Assembly: GCA_937907035.1 (NCBI GenBank)
Contig: CALCTX010000133.1
Coordinates: 1-7,362, forward strand
Length of the DNA: 7,362 nt
Direction of reading: 5' to 3'
Source of the DNA: an uncultured Selenomonadales bacterium
GTDB lineage: Bacteria > Bacillota_C > Negativicutes > Selenomonadales > Selenomonadaceae
Position numbers and translations under genes: made by a program. Position 1 is the stretch's first letter. Each line of letters opens with the position of its first letter. Below are positions 4,808-7,362 of this stretch, piece by piece. The notes beneath the pieces were generated by a model that saw nothing but the letters and a program-made list of their open reading frames with translations, had not been told where the DNA came from and ran no database searches.

Positions 4808-6196
4808 TTATTTTACCACACCCGGTGTTGTCATGTTTTCCGGTTTTAAGATACGTTCCAGGTCTTCATCCGGCAAAAGCTTATGCTCCCGGACAATATC
4901 CATGATCGGCCGGCCGGTCTCATAAGATTCCTTAGCCAGTGGCGACAATTTTTCATAGCCGACATGTGGCAAAAGTGCCGTTACCGCACAGATACTGTAA
5001 TTCATCCAGAATTTGCACCGTTCCTCATCTGCCTTCAGATCAAGCAGCAATTTATCGGTAAATGTATTAACGGCATTGGTCATATAACGGAACGAATTGA
5101 AAAGATTGAAGGATATCACCGGCTCCATTACATTGAGCTCCAGCTGCCCGTTTTCGACACCCAAAGTAACAGCCATATCATTGGCGATCACCTGATAACA
5201 AGCCTGGTCAAGCACTTCGGCAATAACCGGATTAACTTTGCCCGGCATTATTGATGAACCCGGCTGGCGTGGCGGAATCTTCAATTCATCAAATCCGCAG
5301 CGCGGACCGGAACCCATCAAGCGGAAATCATTCGCCATCTTGATGAGAATGAGCGCCGTTCCCTTAAGTCCGGCTGAGGTATCAGCAAACACATCTGTAT
5401 TATTTGTTCCGTCAATCATATTAGGAGCAGTATGATATTCTTCACCGGTAATTTCTGACATGGCTTCTGCAACTGCTTTTATATAAGCCGGCTCAGCATT
5501 AAGGCCGGTACCGATTGCCGTACCACCCATATTTATCGTATGGATAAGGCCAAGCGATACTTCGATCCGCTTTGTGCAACGGCGCACTGCCGATGCATAG
5601 GAATGCATTTCCTGTCCCAAGGTAATCGGCACAGCATCCTGCAGATGTGTACGGCCGACCTTGAGGATATCTTTAAATTCCTCGCCTTTTTTGTCAAGCT
5701 CATCAGCTAACCGGGACAACGCTTTCATCAACGGTTTGCTCTTTTTTGAAATACATACCTTGATCCCTGTCGGGAAAGCATCATTCGTTGACTGGGCCAT
5801 ATTGGCATGGTTATTCGGTGAGATAATGTCATACCGGCCACGGTCTTCTCCTATTATCTCCAATGCCCGGTTGCAAAGCACTTCATTGGTATTCATGTTT
5901 ACGGATGTACCGGCTCCGCCCTGTATCGGATCAAGCGGGAACTGATCATCAAGTTTTCCGTTGATTATGTCATCCGCTGCCTGAACCAATGCATCACCGA
6001 TCTTCTTATCCAGACGTCCGGTCCGCATATTGGCTAATGCCGCTGCTTTTTTTACAATACCCATTGAATGAATGAAATCTTTGTCCAGATGCTCACCGGT
6101 AATATGGAAATTCTCCATTGCCCGCATCGTCTGAACACCATAGTAGGCATCATCCGGAATTTCAAGTTCACCTAAAAAATCTCGTTCTTTTCGCAT
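4808..6196 (-). CDS. aspA: Aspartate ammonia-lyase (aspartase)
   Basis: Catalyses L-aspartate to fumarate plus ammonia, a cytoplasmic homotetramer of the fumarase/aspartase superfamily. At 462 residues it is near full length (usual about 468-478). Signature regions are all present: YYGVQTMRAMENF (18-30), QGGAGTSVNMNTNEV (92-106), QSTNDAFPTG (135-144), GRTHLQDAVPITLGQE (181-196) and the superfamily signature GSSIMPGKVNP (313-323) with the catalytic serine on the SS loop. VIAEVLDQ after the signature, the ENF segment and LQDAVP favour aspartase over class II fumarase, which has TQDATP and NPTQCEA. ATG 6196 is preceded by AGGAGG (6211-6206) with 9 nt spacing. It lies downstream of pckA on the same strand but behind a strong terminator, so it is probably a separate transcript. 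Fumarate produced could feed fumarate respiration or succinate formation. Confidence 0.92.
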   Translation of the reverse strand: MRKERDFLGELEIPDDAYYGVQTMRAMENFHITGEHLDKDFIHSMGIVKKAAALANMRTGRLDKKIGDALVQAADDIINGKLDDQFPLDPIQGGAGTSVNMNTNEVLCNRALEIIGEDRGRYDIISPNNHANMAQSTNDAFPTGIKVCISKKSKPLMKALSRLADELDKKGEEFKDILKVGRTHLQDAVPITLGQEMHSYASAVRRCTKRIEVSLGLIHTINMGGTAIGTGLNAEPAYIKAVAEAMSEITGEEYHTAPNMIDGTNNTDVFADTSAGLKGTALILIKMANDFRLMGSGPRCGFDELKIPPRQPGSSIMPGKVNPVIAEVLDQACYQVIANDMAVTLGVENGQLELNVMEPVISFNLFNSFRYMTNAVNTFTDKLLLDLKADEERCKFWMNYSICAVTALLPHVGYEKLSPLAKESYETGRPIMDIVREHKLLPDEDLERILKPENMTTPGVVK

Positions 6197-6226
6197 AATA
6201 CTAAACCTCCTGTCATAAATGTCCTG

Positions 6227-6256
6227 ATAATAAAATTATTCGACATTTCTTACCAA
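6227..6256 (-). promoter_or_regulatory. Putative aspA promoter
   Basis: On the minus strand TTGGTA (6256-6251), 18 nt, then TATTAT (6232-6227), with 4/6 and 5/6 consensus matches. It lies between the pckA terminator and the AGGAGG site of aspA, where a promoter is required if the terminator works. The surrounding sequence is AT-rich, so alternatives exist. Confidence 0.35.
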
Positions 6257-6272
6257 TTCCCTTTTTTTAATT

Positions 6273-6314
6273 AAAAAATGACTGTTTCATGAATAACCAT
6301 GAAACAGTCATTTT
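6273..6314 (-). terminator. Rho-independent terminator of pckA
   Basis: AAAATGACTGTTTCATG (6275-6291) is a perfect 17-bp inverted repeat with 6298-6314 around a 6-nt loop. Reading leftward, the hairpin ends in a run of T (6278-6273) followed by TTAATTAAAAAAAG. It begins about 30 nt past the pckA stop. The stem is long but AT-rich; on + only the four T of the stem follow, so it acts chiefly leftward. Confidence 0.75.
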
Positions 6315-6345
6315 GCATATGATCAATATTTCTTTCGTGAATTTA

Positions 6346-7362
6346 TCAAAGCTGCGGGCCTGCGGCTACAAGTGCCTTGCCTGCTTCATTGTAAGTATAT
6401 TTTACAAAGTTCTTGTTGAAGCGGCCGGCAAGATCCTTTGCTTTTGTCTCCCACTCTGCAGCATCTTTGTAAGTGTCACGCGGATCGAGGATCTTCGGAT
6501 CAACGCCCGGAAGCTCAGTCGGAACTTCAAGGTTGAACATCGGAATCTTCTTGGTCGGAGCCGTCTTGATAGCACCGGAAAGGATTGCATCAATAATGCC
6601 ACGGGTATCTTTTATGGAAATACGCTTGCCGCTTCCATTCCAACCGGTATTTACGAGGTATGCTTTTGCACCGCTCATTTCCATCTTGCGAACGAGCTCT
6701 TCAGCATACTTGGTCGGATGAAGTTCAAGGAATGCCTGACCAAAGCAAGCGGAGAATGTCGGAGTCGGTTCCGTAATACCACGCTCAGTGCCGGCGAGTT
6801 TAGCCGTGAAACCGGAAAGGAAGTAATACTTCGTCTGTTCCGGAGTAAGAATGGAAACCGGCGGCAATACACCGAAAGCATCAGCTGAAAGGAAGATTAC
6901 CTGCTTCGCATCGGGAGCCGATGAAACGGGACGTACGATATTATCAATATGATTGATGGGATAAGAAACTCTTGTATTCTCGGTAACGGACTTGTCGTTG
7001 AAATCAATCTTGCCGTCCTTGTCAAGAGTAACGTTTTCAAGAAGAGCATTTCTCTTGATTGCGTTGTAGATGTCGGGCTCTGAATCCTTGTCAAGATTTA
7101 TAACCTTTGCATAGCAGCCGCCTTCAAAGTTGAAAACACCGTTATCGTCCCAGCCGTGCTCGTCGTCGCCGATAAGAAGACGCTTGGGATCTGTTGAAAG
7201 CGTGGTCTTGCCCGTACCGGAAAGGCCGAAGAAGATGGCGGTATTCTTACCGTCCATATCGGTGTTGGCGGAGCAGTGCATTGAAGCGATGCCCTTGAGG
7301 GGAAGGTAGTAGTTCATCATTGAGAACATACCCTTCTTCATCTCACCACCGTACCAGGTGTT
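6346..7362 (-). CDS. pckA: Phosphoenolpyruvate carboxykinase (ATP), C-terminal part
   Basis: Interconverts oxaloacetate plus ATP and PEP plus ADP plus CO2, linking C4 acids to glycolysis; in rumen-type fermenters it often runs in the carboxylating direction toward succinate or propionate. The frame is open to the right edge, beginning [13 protein letters not shown], so 338 of about 530 residues are visible and the N-terminal substrate domain is outside. The visible part has the kinase-1a P-loop [11 protein letters not shown] (46-56), the kinase-2 motif LIGDDEHGW (63-71) with metal-binding Asp, [26 protein letters not shown], and the C-terminal [15 protein letters not shown]-loop type and length identify the ATP-dependent, not GTP-dependent, family. 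The gene ends in TGA at 6348-6346 ahead of a strong terminator. It sits upstream of aspA, whose product fumarate belongs to the same C4 pathway. Confidence 0.95.
   Translation of the reverse strand, partial: NTWYGGEMKKGMFSMMNYYLPLKGIASMHCSANTDMDGKNTAIFFGLSGTGKTTLSTDPKRLLIGDDEHGWDDNGVFNFEGGCYAKVINLDKDSEPDIYNAIKRNALLENVTLDKDGKIDFNDKSVTENTRVSYPINHIDNIVRPVSSAPDAKQVIFLSADAFGVLPPVSILTPEQTKYYFLSGFTAKLAGTERGITEPTPTFSACFGQAFLELHPTKYAEELVRKMEMSGAKAYLVNTGWNGSGKRISIKDTRGIIDAILSGAIKTAPTKKIPMFNLEVPTELPGVDPKILDPRDTYKDAAEWETKAKDLAGRFNKNFVKYTYNEAGKALVAAGPQL

Noticed and set aside
4883..5945. Several rightward open frames inside aspA
   Set aside because: Antisense shadows of a full-length, motif-complete aspartase.
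6289..6888. A 199-codon rightward frame over the 3' end of pckA
   Set aside because: It begins within the terminator hairpin, is antisense to conserved PEPCK motifs and has no recognisable domain.

Overview
The window looks like DNA from anaerobic Firmicutes of a gut or rumen type. It carries an SPFH/flotillin gene, a bacteriohemerythrin, a stand-alone ECF transporter S component, aspartate ammonia-lyase and ATP-dependent PEP carboxykinase, with strong AGGAGG-type ribosome binding sites. It does not read as one continuous locus. At about 2927-2933 two convergent genes, a flotillin on + and a bacteriohemerythrin on -, are both cut off mid-domain inside the same few bases. Base composition also changes there: a sampled 60-base row has 22 G/C on the left and 32 on the right. 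The simplest reading is two genomes, or two distant loci, joined by microhomology. The left part suggests Lachnospiraceae/Clostridia and the right part Negativicutes such as Selenomonas relatives. Those taxon names are inference from gene content only.

Left block (1-about 2930). A leftward operon of three genes runs from about 2262 to the left edge. It encodes an N-terminal zinc ribbon fused to a degenerate protein-kinase fold, a von Willebrand A (VWA) protein with an intact metal site, and a divergent adenylosuccinate-synthetase-like (PurA-like) enzyme that leaves the window. The last gene begins at a TTG overlapping the VWA stop, beneath a perfect 10-bp hairpin, which suggests translational coupling. 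A 244-bp intergenic region with a near-consensus promoter and several short palindromes separates this operon from the divergent flotillin gene. This set is the most likely candidate for an undescribed system. A pseudokinase and VWA protein could scaffold or sense, the flotillin could provide a membrane platform, and the PurA-like protein could be a nucleotide-modifying effector.

Right block (about 2930-7362). The leftward pair ECF-S component then bacteriohemerythrin (3' end lost) is divergent from a rightward EamA/DMT exporter. The exporter converges on a leftward aspA, and the two share a bidirectional terminator. Upstream of aspA is the 3' two-thirds of pckA, also leftward, ending in a perfect 17-bp hairpin terminator. 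AspA (aspartate to fumarate and ammonia) beside PckA (oxaloacetate/PEP interconversion with ATP) fits C4-dicarboxylate fermentation metabolism.

I saw no tRNA, rRNA, CRISPR array or insertion sequence. No gene-free stretch exceeds 300 bases.
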